A stretch of 64,000 bases of DNA from DATBVX01 sp963695985 (GCA_963695985.1 CAVOIC010000004.1:62001-126000); one strand, 5' to 3'. Counted from the stretch's first letter, positions 17,412-27,817 are shown. The notes: generated by a model not told the origin, from the sequence alone. Translations and numbers: made by a program.

Positions 17412-17427
17412 AGGCTCTGCGACCTGT

Positions 17428-18735
17428 CTACATGTTCTTGATCAGCACGTCCCCGAATTCGCTGGTCTTCACTTCCTTCGCACCCTGCATCAGGCGCGCG
17501 AAGTCGTAGGTCACGATCTTCTGCTCGATGGTCCGATCCATCGCGGCAATGATGGCATCCGCCGCCTCCGTCCATCCCATGTAGCGCAGCATCATCTCGC
17601 CGGACAGGATCAGAGAGCCGGGATTCACGACGTCCTTGTTGGCGTACTTGGGCGCGGTGCCGTGAGTCGCCTCGAACACCGCGTGCCCGGTCATGTAATT
17701 GATGTTGCCACCGGGCGCGATGCCGATGCCGCCGACCTGGGCGGCGAGCGCGTCCGACAGGTAGTCACCGTTCAGATTCATGGTCGCGATCACGTCGAAT
17801 TCATCGGGTCGCGTGAGCACCTGCTGCAGCGTGATGTCGGCGATCGCGTCCTTGACGATGATCCGCCCGGCCTGTTTGGCTGCCTCCTGCTCGGCATTCG
17901 CCTCCTTCTCGCCCTTGGCCGCCTTGGTGCGCTCCCATTGTTCCCACGTGTAAGTCGCGTGTGGAAACTCACGCTCGGCCAGCGCATACGACCAGTTGCG
18001 AAACGCGCCCTCGGTGAACTTGATGATGTTGCCCTTGTGGACGATGGTCACGCTCTTGCGCCGGTTGGCAATCGCGTACTCGAGTGCCGAGCGGAACAGC
18101 CGCTCGGTACCCTCGCGCGATATCGGCTTGAGGCTGATCGCAGTCGTCTCGGGGAAGCGGATCTTCGCGTACTGCTTGGGAAACGACTGCTTCAAGAGCT
18201 CGAGGAAGCGGCGGTTGTCCTCGGTTCCCGCCTCGAACTCGATGCCCACGTAGATGTCCTCGGTGTTCTCGCGAAAGATCACCATGTCGACTTTTTCGGG
18301 GTGCTTCACGGGCGAAGGTACGCCCTTGAACCAGCGCACCGGCCGCAGACACACATACAGGTCGAGGAGCTGGCGCAGCGCTACGTTGAGCGAACGAATG
18401 CCGCCGCCGACAGGAGTCGTCAGGGGCCCCTTGATGGACACGAGATACTCGCGGCAGGCCTCCACCGTTTCGTTCGGCAGCCAGGTGCCGAAGCGCTCGT
18501 TCGATTTCTGGCCCGCGTAGACCTCCATCCACTCGATCCTGCGCTTGCCGCCGTAGGACTTCTGCACCGCGGCGTCAAGCACACGCACGGTCGCGCGCCA
18601 GATGTCGGCGCCCGTGCCATCCCCCTCGATGAAAGGAATGATCGGGTGATCCGGAACCTGCAGCTTGCCGCTGCGGAGCGCGATTTTCTCGCCCTGCGCA
18701 GGCGGTGTGGGCCTCACTGATGCTGTGGTCGACAT
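17428..18735 (-). CDS. icd: NADP-dependent isocitrate dehydrogenase
   Basis: 435 residues of the homodimeric bacterial type. It converts isocitrate to 2-oxoglutarate in the TCA cycle. The AceK target is kept: Ser115 in GGGIRSLNVALRQ corresponds to E. coli Ser113. Metal-binding segments such as MNLNGDYLSDALAAQVGG and the cofactor region HGTAPKYANKDVVNPGS are intact, as is the FRENTEDIYVGIE loop. The last bases of the upstream cusA reading frame overlap the first 22 bases of icd. An AT-poor gap with a purine-rich GAGGAGCACG ribosome site precedes the ATG. Confidence 0.97.
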   Translation of the reverse strand: MSTTASVRPTPPAQGEKIALRSGKLQVPDHPIIPFIEGDGTGADIWRATVRVLDAAVQKSYGGKRRIEWMEVYAGQKSNERFGTWLPNETVEACREYLVSIKGPLTTPVGGGIRSLNVALRQLLDLYVCLRPVRWFKGVPSPVKHPEKVDMVIFRENTEDIYVGIEFEAGTEDNRRFLELLKQSFPKQYAKIRFPETTAISLKPISREGTERLFRSALEYAIANRRKSVTIVHKGNIIKFTEGAFRNWSYALAEREFPHATYTWEQWERTKAAKGEKEANAEQEAAKQAGRIIVKDAIADITLQQVLTRPDEFDVIATMNLNGDYLSDALAAQVGGIGIAPGGNINYMTGHAVFEATHGTAPKYANKDVVNPGSLILSGEMMLRYMGWTEAADAIIAAMDRTIEQKIVTYDFARLMQGAKEVKTSEFGDVLIKNM

Positions 18736-21700
18736 GTCGTGCTCCTCGAAAGATCGCCGCCGTGGCCGTCGAACGAGGCGCGCATGCTAGCACACGGGTG
18801 ATAGCGCCCACGCCTAGTCGGGGAGGACCGCGAGCAGGCTGCGAGATTCGCCAGGACCTTGGGGCGACGCAGCAGCAAGTACGCCGCGGGGATCACGAGC
18901 ATCGACAGGAGCGGTGCGGTGATCATGCCGCCGACCATCGGCGCAGCAATGCGCCGCATGACCTCCGAGCCGGTACCCGTGCCCCACATGATCGGCAGCA
19001 GACCGGCGATGATCACGGCGACCGTCATCGCAATCGGCCGCACTCTCAGCGCCGCGCCCTCGACGATCGCCCGCGCGAATTCCCGCATCATCGTTGAGCT
19101 GGCGAGCCGGCGAGATGTGCTGCCACGGATTGGTTCACGTAGACCAGCATCACCACGCCGATCTCGGCCGCCACACCCGCCAGGGCGATGAACCCCACGG
19201 CGGAGGCGATCGACATGTTGTAGCCCAGCAGGAACATCAGCCAGAAGCCGCCGACGAGCGCAAAGGGCAGGGTAACCATGATCAGGAGCGCCTCGGCGAA
19301 GCGTCGGAAGATAAAGTAGAGCAGGATGAAGATGATGAGGAGTGTCGCCGGTACGACGATCCTGAGCTTCGCGGTCGCGCGCTCCAGGTATTCGAACTGG
19401 CCGGACCAGGAGATGGAGTATCCGGCCGGGAGTCGGATCTCCTCGCGCTACGGCCCGCTGCATCTCGCGCACTGCGGAGCTGAGATCGCGGCCATGCAGG
19501 TCGATGTACACCCAGCCCGACAGGCGTGCGTTCTCGCTCTTGAGCATCGGTGGGCCATCGCTGATGCGGATTGCGGCCACATCGCCCAGGCGTATCTGCG
19601 CGCCGCGCTCGGTGAGGATCGGAAGATCGCGCAGCTTCTCTACCGAATCGCGCACTTCGCGCGGGTAGCGCACGTTGATGGGGAAGCGCTGCAGGCCCTC
19701 GACGGTCTCGCCGACGTTCTCGCCGCCGATCGCGGCCGACACCACCATCTGTATGTCTGCGATGTTGAGCCCGTAGCGGGCCGCACTGTCGCGGTCGATT
19801 TTCACATCGATGTAGCGGCCGCCCGACAGGCGCTCGGCGAATGCAGAGGTGACGCCCGGTACCTGCTTCACCACGCGCGCGATCTCGGCCGCGAGGCGAT
19901 CGATCTCCTGCAGATTGGTGCCCGCGACCTTGACGCCGACCGGACTCTTGATCCCGGTCGCCAGCATGTCGATGCGGTTGCGGATCGGCGGCACCCAGAT
20001 GTTCGCAAGTCCCGGCACGGTGACGATGCGGTCCAGTTCCTCGACGAGCTTGTCGGGAGTCATACCGGCGCGCCACTGGTCGCGCGGCTTGAACTGGATG
20101 GTGGTCTCGAACATTTCGAGTGGTGCGGGATCGGTGGCCGTTTCGGCGCGCCCGGCCTTGCCGAAGACGCTCGCGACCTCCGGCACCGTCTTGATAAGGC
20201 GGTTGGTCTGCTGCAGCAGCTCCGTTACCTTACCGGCGGAGATACCGGGCAGCGCCGAGGGCATGTAGAGCAGATCGCCCTCATCGAGCGGCGGCATGAA
20301 TTCCCCGCCGATGCGCGCGACCGGATAAAGAGTCGCCAGCAGGACAACCAGGGCAACCAGCAGCGTCGGTTTGGGGTGAGCCAGTACCTTGGCAAGCAGC
20401 GGCTCGTAGACCGCGATCAGTCCGCGGTTGATCGGGTTGTGCTGTTCTTCGGGGACGCGGCCGCGGATCAGGTAGCCCATCAGCACCGGGATCAGCGTGA
20501 CCGCGAGCCCTGCAGCCGCAGCCATCGCGTAGGTCTTGGTGAAAGCGAGCGGGGAGAACAGCCGCCCCTCCTGGGCCTGCAGCGTAAAGACCGGGATGAA
20601 GGAGAACGTGATGATCAGGAGTGAGAAGAACAGCGCCGGTCCGACCTGCACCGCTGCATCGCCGATCACGCGCCACTGCTCCTCGCCGTGAAGCTCGGCG
20701 CCCGGATGCGCGCGGCGCCAGGCCTCGATGTGCTTGTGCGCATTCTCGATCATGACCACGGCGGCATCGACCATGGCGCCGATGGCGATGGCGATGCCGC
20801 CGAGCGACATGATGTTGGCGTTGACGCCCTGGTAGTACATGACGATGAAGGCCATCAGCACGCCCAGCGGCAGGGACACGATGGCGACGAATGCGGAACG
20901 CCAGTGAAACAGGAACGCGAAACACACGAGCGCCACGACGATGAACTCTTCGATCAGCTTGCCCTGCAGGTTCGCGACCGCGCGCTTGATGAGGCTCGAG
21001 CGATCGTAGGTCGGTACGATCTCGACCCCGGGCGGCAGACTCGTCTTCAGCTGCTCGAACTTCGCCTTGACGGCATTGATGGTCGCGAGCGCGTTCTTGC
21101 CGGAACGCATGATGATGACGCCGCCGGCGACTTCGCCTTCGCCATTGAGCTCGGCGATCCCGCGCCGCATTTCCGGGCCGACCTGCACGCGTGCGACATC
21201 GCCCAGCCGCACTGAGATTCCCATGTCGCTCGTGGTGAGCGGGATGCTGCGAAAATCGTCCAGGGACTGCAGGTAACCGGAAGAGCGCACCATGTATTCG
21301 GCTTCGGCGAGCTCCAGCACCGAGCCCCCCGTCTCCTGGTTCGCCCGCTGCACGGCCTCGATGACTCGCTCGAGGGGAATGTTGAAGGCGCGCATGCGAT
21401 CGGGGTCGAGCACGATCTGGTACTGGCGCACCATGCCGCCGAGCGATGCGACCTCGGCAACGTTGGGTACTGCTTTCAGCTCATACTTGAGAAACCAGTC
21501 CTGTAACGCGCGTAGCTGCGACAGGTCGAGCTTGCCGCTCCGGTCGATGAGCGCGTATTCGTATACCCAGCCCACCCCTGTGGCATCCGGGCCGAGCGCG
21601 GGCCGCGCCTCGACCGGAAGGCGTGACTGCACCTGGTTCAGGTATTCGAGGACGCGCGAGCGCGCCCAATAGGGATCCGTGCCGTCCTCGAACAGGATGT

Positions 21701-21980
21701 AGACGAACGAGTCGCCGAACATCGAGTAGCCGCGCACAGTTTTCGCGCCGGGCACGGAGAGCATGGTCGTCGCGAGCGGATAGGTAACCTGGTTTTCGAC
21801 GATCTGCGGTGCCTGGCCCGGGAACATAGTGCGGATGATGACCTGCACATCCGAGAGGTCGGGAATTGCGTCGAGCGGCGTCCTGAGCATCGCCCAGGTC
21901 CCCCAGCCCGCGACCATCACGGTCGCCAGCAGCACCAGGAACCGATTGGCGAGCGACCAGCGGATGAGCCGGGCGATCAC
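18714..21980 (-). pseudogene. cusA: CusA-type heavy-metal RND efflux pump, three +1 frameshifts
   Basis: About 1,050-1,090 residues once corrected. TM4 carries AIAIGAMVDAAVVMIENAHKHIEAW, the pattern of monovalent-metal (Cu/Ag) pumps rather than CzcA. GTG 21980 overlaps the cusB stop (GTGA). Three extra bases break the frame: near 19441 (GAGGAG where GAGAG restores EIRLPAGYSISWSGQFEYLE), near 19101 and near 19083, where HLAGS, QLNDDA and EFARAIVEGAALRVRPIAMT appear in successive frames. The three together return to the first frame. The frame runs past LLLRRPKVLANLA into icd, so the true C-terminus is uncertain and a fourth error is possible. It would expel Cu(I)/Ag(I) with CusB and CusC. Confidence 0.88.
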
Positions 21981-23320
21981 TTGCTCACCTCGCTGTTCGG
22001 CGCCGACGGCGCGTCGAGCCGTGTTTCCGTGGCTCTGAGGCTCGACTCCGAATCGATGAGGAACTGTCCCGAGACGACGACTTCCTGCCCGGCCTCGAGG
22101 CCAGCAAGGATCTCGGTCTGGCCGCCGCGCTCTAGACCTACTTTCACGTTGGCTGGCGCAAACCTGCCCGCGCCATCGGCGACCATCACCACGCTGCGCG
22201 TACCGGTTTCGATCACCGCTTCGCTCGGCACGAGCAGGACGTCCGCTCTGCCATCGGTTGCGAAGCGCAGAGTGGCGAACATGCCGGGCGTGAGCTCGCC
22301 CCGCGGATTGGATAACTCCACGCGTGCCTTCACGGTGCGGGTGGCGAGATCGACCTCCGGCAGGATGGCGTTGACCTTGCCGCTGAAGACGGTGCCAGGC
22401 AGCGCCGGGGTTTGAGCCTCGACGGCATTGCCAGGCCGCACCTGGGCCGCCAGGTCTTCGGGCAGCTCCGCATTCACCCACACGGTCGTGAGCCCATTGA
22501 TCTTGAACAACGGCGTGCCGGCCATGATCGTCATTCCCTCGCGTGCTTCGAGCTCCGTAACAACGCCGCTCACCGGCGCTGTGACGGTCAGTCGCGATTG
22601 CGCTTTGCCGCTCGTGTCGACGAGCGCGATCTGCTCGTCGGTCATTCCAACGAGCCGCATGCGCTGGCGCGCACCGTCGAGCAGGTTCCTGAGGTCCGGA
22701 CTCTGCATGCGCTTGATCGACAGATACTCTTCCTGTGCTGCGACCCAGTCGGGCACGACGAGCTCAGCGAGCGGCTGGCCCTTGCGCACGCGCTCGAACG
22801 GCGCACGCACGTGCAGGCGGTCGATATACCCATTCGCCCTCGCCTGGATGACTGCAACGTCGCGTTCGTTGTAAGCGACACTGCCCGGCGCTTCGAGCGG
22901 GAGTTGCATGGTTCCACGAGTGACGAGGACCGTGCGCACACCCAGGTTCTGCTGCACGCGGGGACTGATGGTCACTGCGCCATTGCCGCCGCTCTGTTGT
23001 GTCGCATCTGCAGCGCCTGCGCCTCCAGAATCGTCATTCGCGTACACGGGCACGAGTGGCATGTCCATCGTGGGTGACTTGCCGGGCTTGTCGAATTTCT
23101 GTCCCGGGACCATCGGGTCGTGCCAGTAGAGGACTCGTTTGCCAGTCGCTGGATCGATGTCCCCTGCCTTCTCCGGCGCTTTCGCCGGCCCTGCTGCCGT
23201 GTTGTTGCGCACGGCCGACAGCGTTGCTCCCTGCCTGAGGCCGAGCTTGTAGAGTCCAAAGCCGCCCACCGCGAGCACCACGGCAATGCCGAGCGCGATT
23301 GCAAGATGATTCCTGCTCAT
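21977..23320 (-). CDS. cusB: CusB-type periplasmic adaptor of a copper RND efflux system
   Basis: 447 residues with GGAG before the ATG; a longer open frame upstream lacks this. One N-terminal membrane anchor (LAIALGIAVVLAVGGFGLY) leads to a heavy-metal-binding-like segment, VLYWHDPMVPGQKFDKPGKSPTMDMPLVPVY, in which the usual Cys pairs are replaced while Met and His remain. Then come the lipoyl/hairpin region (EEYLSIKRMQSPDLRNLLDGARQRMRL), the beta-barrel and the membrane-proximal domain (SEAVIETGTRSVVMV). It links CusA to the outer-membrane channel. The stop overlaps the cusA GTG; the start overlaps the cusC end by 4 bases. Confidence 0.93.
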   Translation of the reverse strand: MSRNHLAIALGIAVVLAVGGFGLYKLGLRQGATLSAVRNNTAAGPAKAPEKAGDIDPATGKRVLYWHDPMVPGQKFDKPGKSPTMDMPLVPVYANDDSGGAGAADATQQSGGNGAVTISPRVQQNLGVRTVLVTRGTMQLPLEAPGSVAYNERDVAVIQARANGYIDRLHVRAPFERVRKGQPLAELVVPDWVAAQEEYLSIKRMQSPDLRNLLDGARQRMRLVGMTDEQIALVDTSGKAQSRLTVTAPVSGVVTELEAREGMTIMAGTPLFKINGLTTVWVNAELPEDLAAQVRPGNAVEAQTPALPGTVFSGKVNAILPEVDLATRTVKARVELSNPRGELTPGMFATLRFATDGRADVLLVPSEAVIETGTRSVVMVADGAGRFAPANVKVGLERGGQTEILAGLEAGQEVVVSGQFLIDSESSLRATETRLDAPSAPNSEVSK

Positions 23321-24639
23321 GGTTGCTCCTCGCGTCCGGAGCCGCTGGAGGATGGCGCGGGCGTGGTGATTTCCGTGGGCGCCGCGGTCAGGAAGGTGAT
23401 CGTGGCCCACAACCGCGCGGCCTGCGCTTCGAGTTCGAGCGCCTGCAAGCGCACCTCGGTCTCATTGCGTCGGGCGGCGAGCAGATCCGTGAGCTTCCCC
23501 CGGCCGCCCCGGTATGCGGCGAGTGTGGCCGCGGTGCGATCGGTTGCGAGCGGAATGATCGTAGTCGTATACCGCTCGCGGCGCTGGCGATCGCTCTGCC
23601 ACTCATCGATCATGCTGCGCAGCTCCGCCGCGTGGGCGCGCAGCATGTCTTCCCGTTGCGCCCGCGCGCGGGAAGCTTCGGCGAGCTTCGCGGCGAGCTC
23701 CCGATCCTGGCGATCGCGGCGGTTGATCTGCAGCGGCACGGAGAACTCGAGCGTCATCATGTTCGAGAACTCATCGCCGCGCTGACTGTACATGAGCTCC
23801 AGGCTCCAGTCGGAGTGCTGGTTAGCGCGGGCCAGTTCGGCCTCGGAGCGGGCGAGCTCCTCCTCGCGCTGCAGCGTCAGAATCTCGGAGTGCTCCGCGA
23901 GCTTGGACTCGATCATGTGCGGGTGTAGCGGGACGATATCCATCGGTGGTTCGCCTGCCATAGGACGGTCCGCGGCTTCGCCGATCCAGCGCGCCAGTGC
24001 GATCTTCGAGGCACGCACCCGGCGCGAGGCGTCCGCCGCCCGGTCTTCAAGCTCCGCGAGGGAACTGCGGGCCGCCAGCACGTCCACGGATTCCCCTTGA
24101 CCCCCGCGATAGGCAGCCTCGGCGGCACTCACTTCGAGCCCGGCGGACGCCACCTGTGTCGCCACGCTGCGTTCCGTCGCCTCGGCGTAGTAGCGCTCGA
24201 GCCACGCGAGCGCCGCGGCACGCTGGATCGATGCCACGCTTCTCGGCCTTCTGGGCCGCCGCGAGATCGACCATCTTCTGCGCGCGCTCCACGCGCAACC
24301 GGCGCTTGCTCGGACGGGTGAATTCCTGCATGACGCCGACCTGGGTCATCGTCATGAAGTCCTTCGTCAGGCTGAACTGATCCTCGCCGGTGACGGGGAC
24401 ATTCTGTACGACCGAACTTCAGTGTCGGATCGGGCCACTCGCCGGCTGTGGTTGCCATATCCTGTGACGCGGATACAGCGAGCGAGTCCGCCTCGAGTTG
24501 GCTCGACCGTTCGACGCGCTGCGTGTTGCGCCTCGCCGAGCGTGAGCGGCTCGTCGCTCGCAGCGGCGGCGCATGCCAGCAGGCTCAACGAAGCCAGTGC
24601 CGTGGCCTGAGAGAAAGAGAAAGATGAGCTCAATGTCAT
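23317..24639 (-). pseudogene. cusC: CusC/TolC-like outer-membrane efflux protein, three +1 frameshifts
   Basis: About 440 residues when corrected. The first ATG gives a signal peptide, SFSFSQATALASLSLLACAAAASDEPLTLGEAQHAA. Extra bases near 24512-24520, 24410-24413 and 24238 then move the frame one step each time; the joined fragments read VERSSQLEADSLAVSASQDM, VQNVPVTGEDQFSLTKDFM and VASIQRAAALAWLERYY, a continuous outer-membrane efflux protein with paired coiled-coil hairpins. The longest intact part is 23317-24237. It would form the outer-membrane duct for CusBA. Signal peptide and both coiled-coil repeats remain recognisable, arguing against long decay. Confidence 0.85.
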
Positions 24640-24768
24640 ACCCTCGAGAGATTCGCCGTCGGATCGAGGGCGCACGATGACGCTGGGCCCTCGCGCCGGT
24701 GCGGTGGCGATGAACCGCACTGCGACTGCCGCTCAAACACCGCGCACAGCACGGTGAGGAGGCGCTCG

Positions 24769-25200
24769 CTACAAGCGCAGTCTCAGGGTATGCAGATATG
24801 CGGCGGGTGCCGCAACGAGAGTTTCGGGCTTGAGGCCGGCCGCCCATGGGACGGCTGATGGGTCGACCAGATCGTCGACCCCGAGTGTCAACAATCGGTG
24901 GGAAAAGGACGCCGGATCGAGCGGCAGGAACTGCAGCCGTTCAGTCTGTTGCTGCGCCTGCAGCGCCATGCCGAGCGCGGGTGTGAGCCCGGCAGCACAA
25001 GGACCCTGCGGGCAGGCGAAATCGGGGAATACTGCAGGTGAATCGCAGGGAGCCGGATGACCGCTCCGACCGTCGTTACCGTCGCAACACTCATGGTGCG
25101 CGCCACCTGACGCAGACATGTTGCTGCAGGCCAGCGCTTGCTGGGAAGCGACCCCCAGCCCCAGCAGTACGACCAGAACGACGGTGAGCCGACGCGCCAT
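24769..25200 (-). CDS. Exported Cys/His-rich small protein of the copper locus
   Basis: 143 residues from ATG 25200: a signal peptide (RRLTVVLVVLLGLGVASQQALA), then a Cys/His-rich patch, ACSNMSASGGAHHECCDGND and DFACPQGPC, suited to metal binding or disulfides. The rest is low in features. It heads the minus-strand cus gene group, divergent from csoR. I do not recognise a named family; a periplasmic metal chaperone-like or metal-responsive role is inferred only from position and Cys content. A TATAGT hexamer at 25207-25212 lies so close to the ATG that the mRNA may be leaderless. Confidence 0.7.
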   Translation of the reverse strand: MARRLTVVLVVLLGLGVASQQALACSNMSASGGAHHECCDGNDGRSGHPAPCDSPAVFPDFACPQGPCAAGLTPALGMALQAQQQTERLQFLPLDPASFSHRLLTLGVDDLVDPSAVPWAAGLKPETLVAAPAAYLHTLRLRL

Positions 25201-25300
25201 TAGCACACTATAACACCCAGTAACTCGTGGACGGACCATAGGTACATGCCGCAGGCCCTTGTGCGTTTGCCGCAAGACGCCAGGTACTGCCTTGTTCCAT

Positions 25301-25317
25301 ATACCATAGGGGGGTAT
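25301..25317 (+). promoter_or_regulatory. CsoR-type operator
   Basis: ATACCATAGGGGGGTAT has ATACC/GGTAT arms around a G-tract, closely resembling operators of DUF156 (CsoR/RcnR-like) repressors. It lies 9 bases before the csoR ATG, where bound repressor would block transcription. Metal binding would release it. The motif is seen directly; regulation is inferred from the family. Confidence 0.75.
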
Positions 25318-25326
25318 CGTACCGCA

Positions 25327-25602
25327 ATGAAACATGCCGGACATGAATCACAACTCCCAAGATTGAAGCGCATTCACGGCCAGGTCAGCGGCCTGCTACG
25401 CATGGTCGAGGAACGCCGCTACTGTCTGGATATCCTGACGCAGTTACGCGCAGTGCGCGCCGCGCTCGGCAAGGTGGAGGAAAACATCCTGCGCGAGCAC
25501 GTCGAGCATTGTGTCGCTGATGCGGTGCGCTCCGGGAAGGCAGCCGCCGTACAGGCGAAGCTCGATGAGCTGTTCGAAGTGCTGTCGAAATTCGGCGCCT
25601 GA
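25327..25602 (+). CDS. csoR: CsoR-family copper-sensing repressor
   Basis: 91 residues of the all-helical DUF156 family. Three copper ligands of the Cys-His-Cys pattern are in place: Cys33 (RRYCLDIL), His58 and Cys62 (EHVEHC), which fits Cu(I) sensing rather than the nickel (RcnR) or formaldehyde (FrmR) branches. The start is the ATG 9 bases after the operator; a longer frame upstream would run through that operator. The copper ATPase follows after 16 bases. Apo-CsoR would repress the operon and release it on Cu(I) binding. Confidence 0.92.
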   Translation: MKHAGHESQLPRLKRIHGQVSGLLRMVEERRYCLDILTQLRAVRAALGKVEENILREHVEHCVADAVRSGKAAAVQAKLDELFEVLSKFGA

Positions 25603-25618
25603 GTACCGTGAGATCGCC

Positions 25619-27751
25619 ATGAGCGCGGAGGCGACCCGCTACACCTGCCCGATGCATCCGCAGGTCATCCGCGATGCGCCGGGGAACTGCCCCATCTGCG
25701 GCATGACACTCGAGCCGATGCTGCCTGCAGCGACCGTTGAGGACGACAGCGAGCTGCGCGACATGACGCGCCGCCTGTGGGTGAGCGCCGTGTTGGCCGC
25801 TGCCGTCCTGGTGCTGGCGATGGCACCCATGCTTCCCGGCGGTGCGCTTGATGCGTTGGTCCCGCATCATCAGCGAGCCTGGATCGAGCTCGCGCTCGCA
25901 ACTCCCGTGGTCCTGTGGGGCGGCTGGCCGTTCTTTGTGCGCGGTTGGCATTCACTCGTGGAGCGCAGCCTCAACATGTTCACACTGATCGCGCTCGGGG
26001 TCGGCACAGCCTGGGTCTACAGTGTGGTGGCCACGGTGGCGCCGGGCATCTTTCCGCCGAGCGTACGTGATGCGCACGGCAACGTCGGAGTCTACTTCGA
26101 GGCCGCGGCGGCGATCGTCGTGCTCGTGCTGTTGGGACAAGTGCTGGAGCTGCGCGCGCGACGCCACACGAGTGCCGCGATCCGGGCACTGCTCGACCTT
26201 GCGCCGAAGCTCGCGCGTCGTCTCAACGCCGATGGCACGGAAGCGGACGTGTCGCTCGAAGAGGTGCAAATCGGTGATCGTCTGCGCGTGCGCCCGGGAG
26301 AGAAGATCCCGGTCGACGGCGTCGTGCTGGAGGGAGAGTCCTCGGTCGATGAGTCGATGCTCACGGGTGAATCGATCCCGGTCGAGAAGACCGCGGGAAG
26401 CAGGATCATCGGCGCGACGCTCAACGGAACCGGCATGCTGCTGATGCGCGCCGAACGCGTGGGCAGCGAGACTCTGCTGGCGCGTATCGTGACACTTGTC
26501 GCTGAGGCGCAGCGCAGTCGTGCACCGATACAGAGCCTCGCCGATCGGGTGTCGGCCTGGTTCGTGCCGGCTGTCATCGGCGTCGCCGTGCTCACGTTCA
26601 GCGTGTGGCTGTGGATCGGACCCGAGCCGCGCCTCGCGCACGCCATGGTCAACGCCGTGGCCGTGCTGATCATCGCCTGTCCTTGCGCGCTCGGCCTCGC
26701 GACGCCCATGTCGATCATGGTTGCGGTGGGTCGCGGCGCGCAGGTTGGCGTGTTGTTCAAAGATGCAGGAGCGGTCGAGCGCCTGCGCGAGATCGATACG
26801 CTCATCGTCGACAAGACCGGCACACTGACAGTGGGCAAGCCCGCACTGCAGCGGGTGGTGACCACAGGTCACGAGGCCGAGAACGACATCCTGTCGCTGG
26901 CGGCGGGTCTCGAGCAGGCGAGCGAGCATCCGCTCGCGGCTGCGATCGTTGCGGGCGCTCGATCGCGCGGATTGCAGCCGCCGTCGGTCGCCGGATTCAG
27001 GTCGGTACCCGGCCAGGGCGTACTCGGTCAGGTTGCCGGAAGAAGCGTCGTGCTCGGCAATCCGGCGCTCATGACGGCCATGCGCATCGATATCTCTGCG
27101 CTGCAGACGCAGGCCGAGGAGCTGCGCGCCGCAGGGCAAACCGTGATGTTCGTCGCGGCGGAGGGGCGACTTGCGGGACTGGTGGGCGTTGCGGATGCGA
27201 TCAAGGACACGACGCCCGAGGCGATCCGCAGTCTTCACGCGGACGGTGTGCGCATCATCATGCTCACCGGCGACAATCGCCGTACCGCCGAGGCGGTTGC
27301 CCGCCGTCTCGGCATCGACGCGGTGCACGCGGACGTGCTGCCCGAGCAGAAGTCAGAGCTCGTCCAGCGCCTGCGTGCGCAAGGCCACCGCGTCGCGATG
27401 GCGGGCGATGGTGTGAATGACGCACCAGCGCTGGCAGCTGCGGACGTCGGTATCGCCATGGGCACCGGCACCGATGTCGCGATCGAGAGCGCAGGCGTCA
27501 CGCTCGTCAAGGGAGATCTCACCGGCATCGTGCGCGCGCGCCGCCTGAGCCGCGCGACCATTCGCAACATTCGCCAGAATCTGTTCGCGGCCTTCATCTA
27601 CAACACGCTCGGCGTGCCGATTGCCGCGGGTGTCCTGTACCCATTCAGCGGACTGCTGCTGAGCCCGATACTGGCGGCTGCCGCGATGAGTCTAAGCTCG
27701 GTGTCGGTCATCGGAAACGCGCTGCGGCTGCGTCGTGCCCGACTCGCATGA
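25619..27751 (+). CDS. copA: Cu(I)-translocating P1B-type ATPase
   Basis: 710 residues. The N-terminus is a short heavy-metal-binding domain, YTCPMHPQVIRDAPGNCPICGM (8-29), instead of the usual HMA repeats. Core motifs: TGES actuator, CPC (354-356) in the transport helix, phosphorylated Asp398 in DKTGT, SEHPLA in the nucleotide domain and GDGVND (~596-601). YN in the next helix (FIYNTLG) and MSLSS at the end match P1B-1 Cu(I)/Ag(I) pumps. It exports cytosolic copper to the periplasm, from which CusCBA can remove it. Co-transcribed with csoR. Confidence 0.95.
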   Translation: MSAEATRYTCPMHPQVIRDAPGNCPICGMTLEPMLPAATVEDDSELRDMTRRLWVSAVLAAAVLVLAMAPMLPGGALDALVPHHQRAWIELALATPVVLWGGWPFFVRGWHSLVERSLNMFTLIALGVGTAWVYSVVATVAPGIFPPSVRDAHGNVGVYFEAAAAIVVLVLLGQVLELRARRHTSAAIRALLDLAPKLARRLNADGTEADVSLEEVQIGDRLRVRPGEKIPVDGVVLEGESSVDESMLTGESIPVEKTAGSRIIGATLNGTGMLLMRAERVGSETLLARIVTLVAEAQRSRAPIQSLADRVSAWFVPAVIGVAVLTFSVWLWIGPEPRLAHAMVNAVAVLIIACPCALGLATPMSIMVAVGRGAQVGVLFKDAGAVERLREIDTLIVDKTGTLTVGKPALQRVVTTGHEAENDILSLAAGLEQASEHPLAAAIVAGARSRGLQPPSVAGFRSVPGQGVLGQVAGRSVVLGNPALMTAMRIDISALQTQAEELRAAGQTVMFVAAEGRLAGLVGVADAIKDTTPEAIRSLHADGVRIIMLTGDNRRTAEAVARRLGIDAVHADVLPEQKSELVQRLRAQGHRVAMAGDGVNDAPALAAADVGIAMGTGTDVAIESAGVTLVKGDLTGIVRARRLSRATIRNIRQNLFAAFIYNTLGVPIAAGVLYPFSGLLLSPILAAAAMSLSSVSVIGNALRLRRARLA

Positions 27752-27817
27752 ACCCCTCGGGCGACGCACGAACATCGCTGAGGTAGCGACGGGCGGCCGG
27801 GTCGATGCACTCACGGC

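Noticed and set aside
27775..27789. Terminator between copA and the kinase gene (TCGCT/AGCGA)
   Set aside because: Only five pairs and no T-run; too weak to call in GC-rich DNA.
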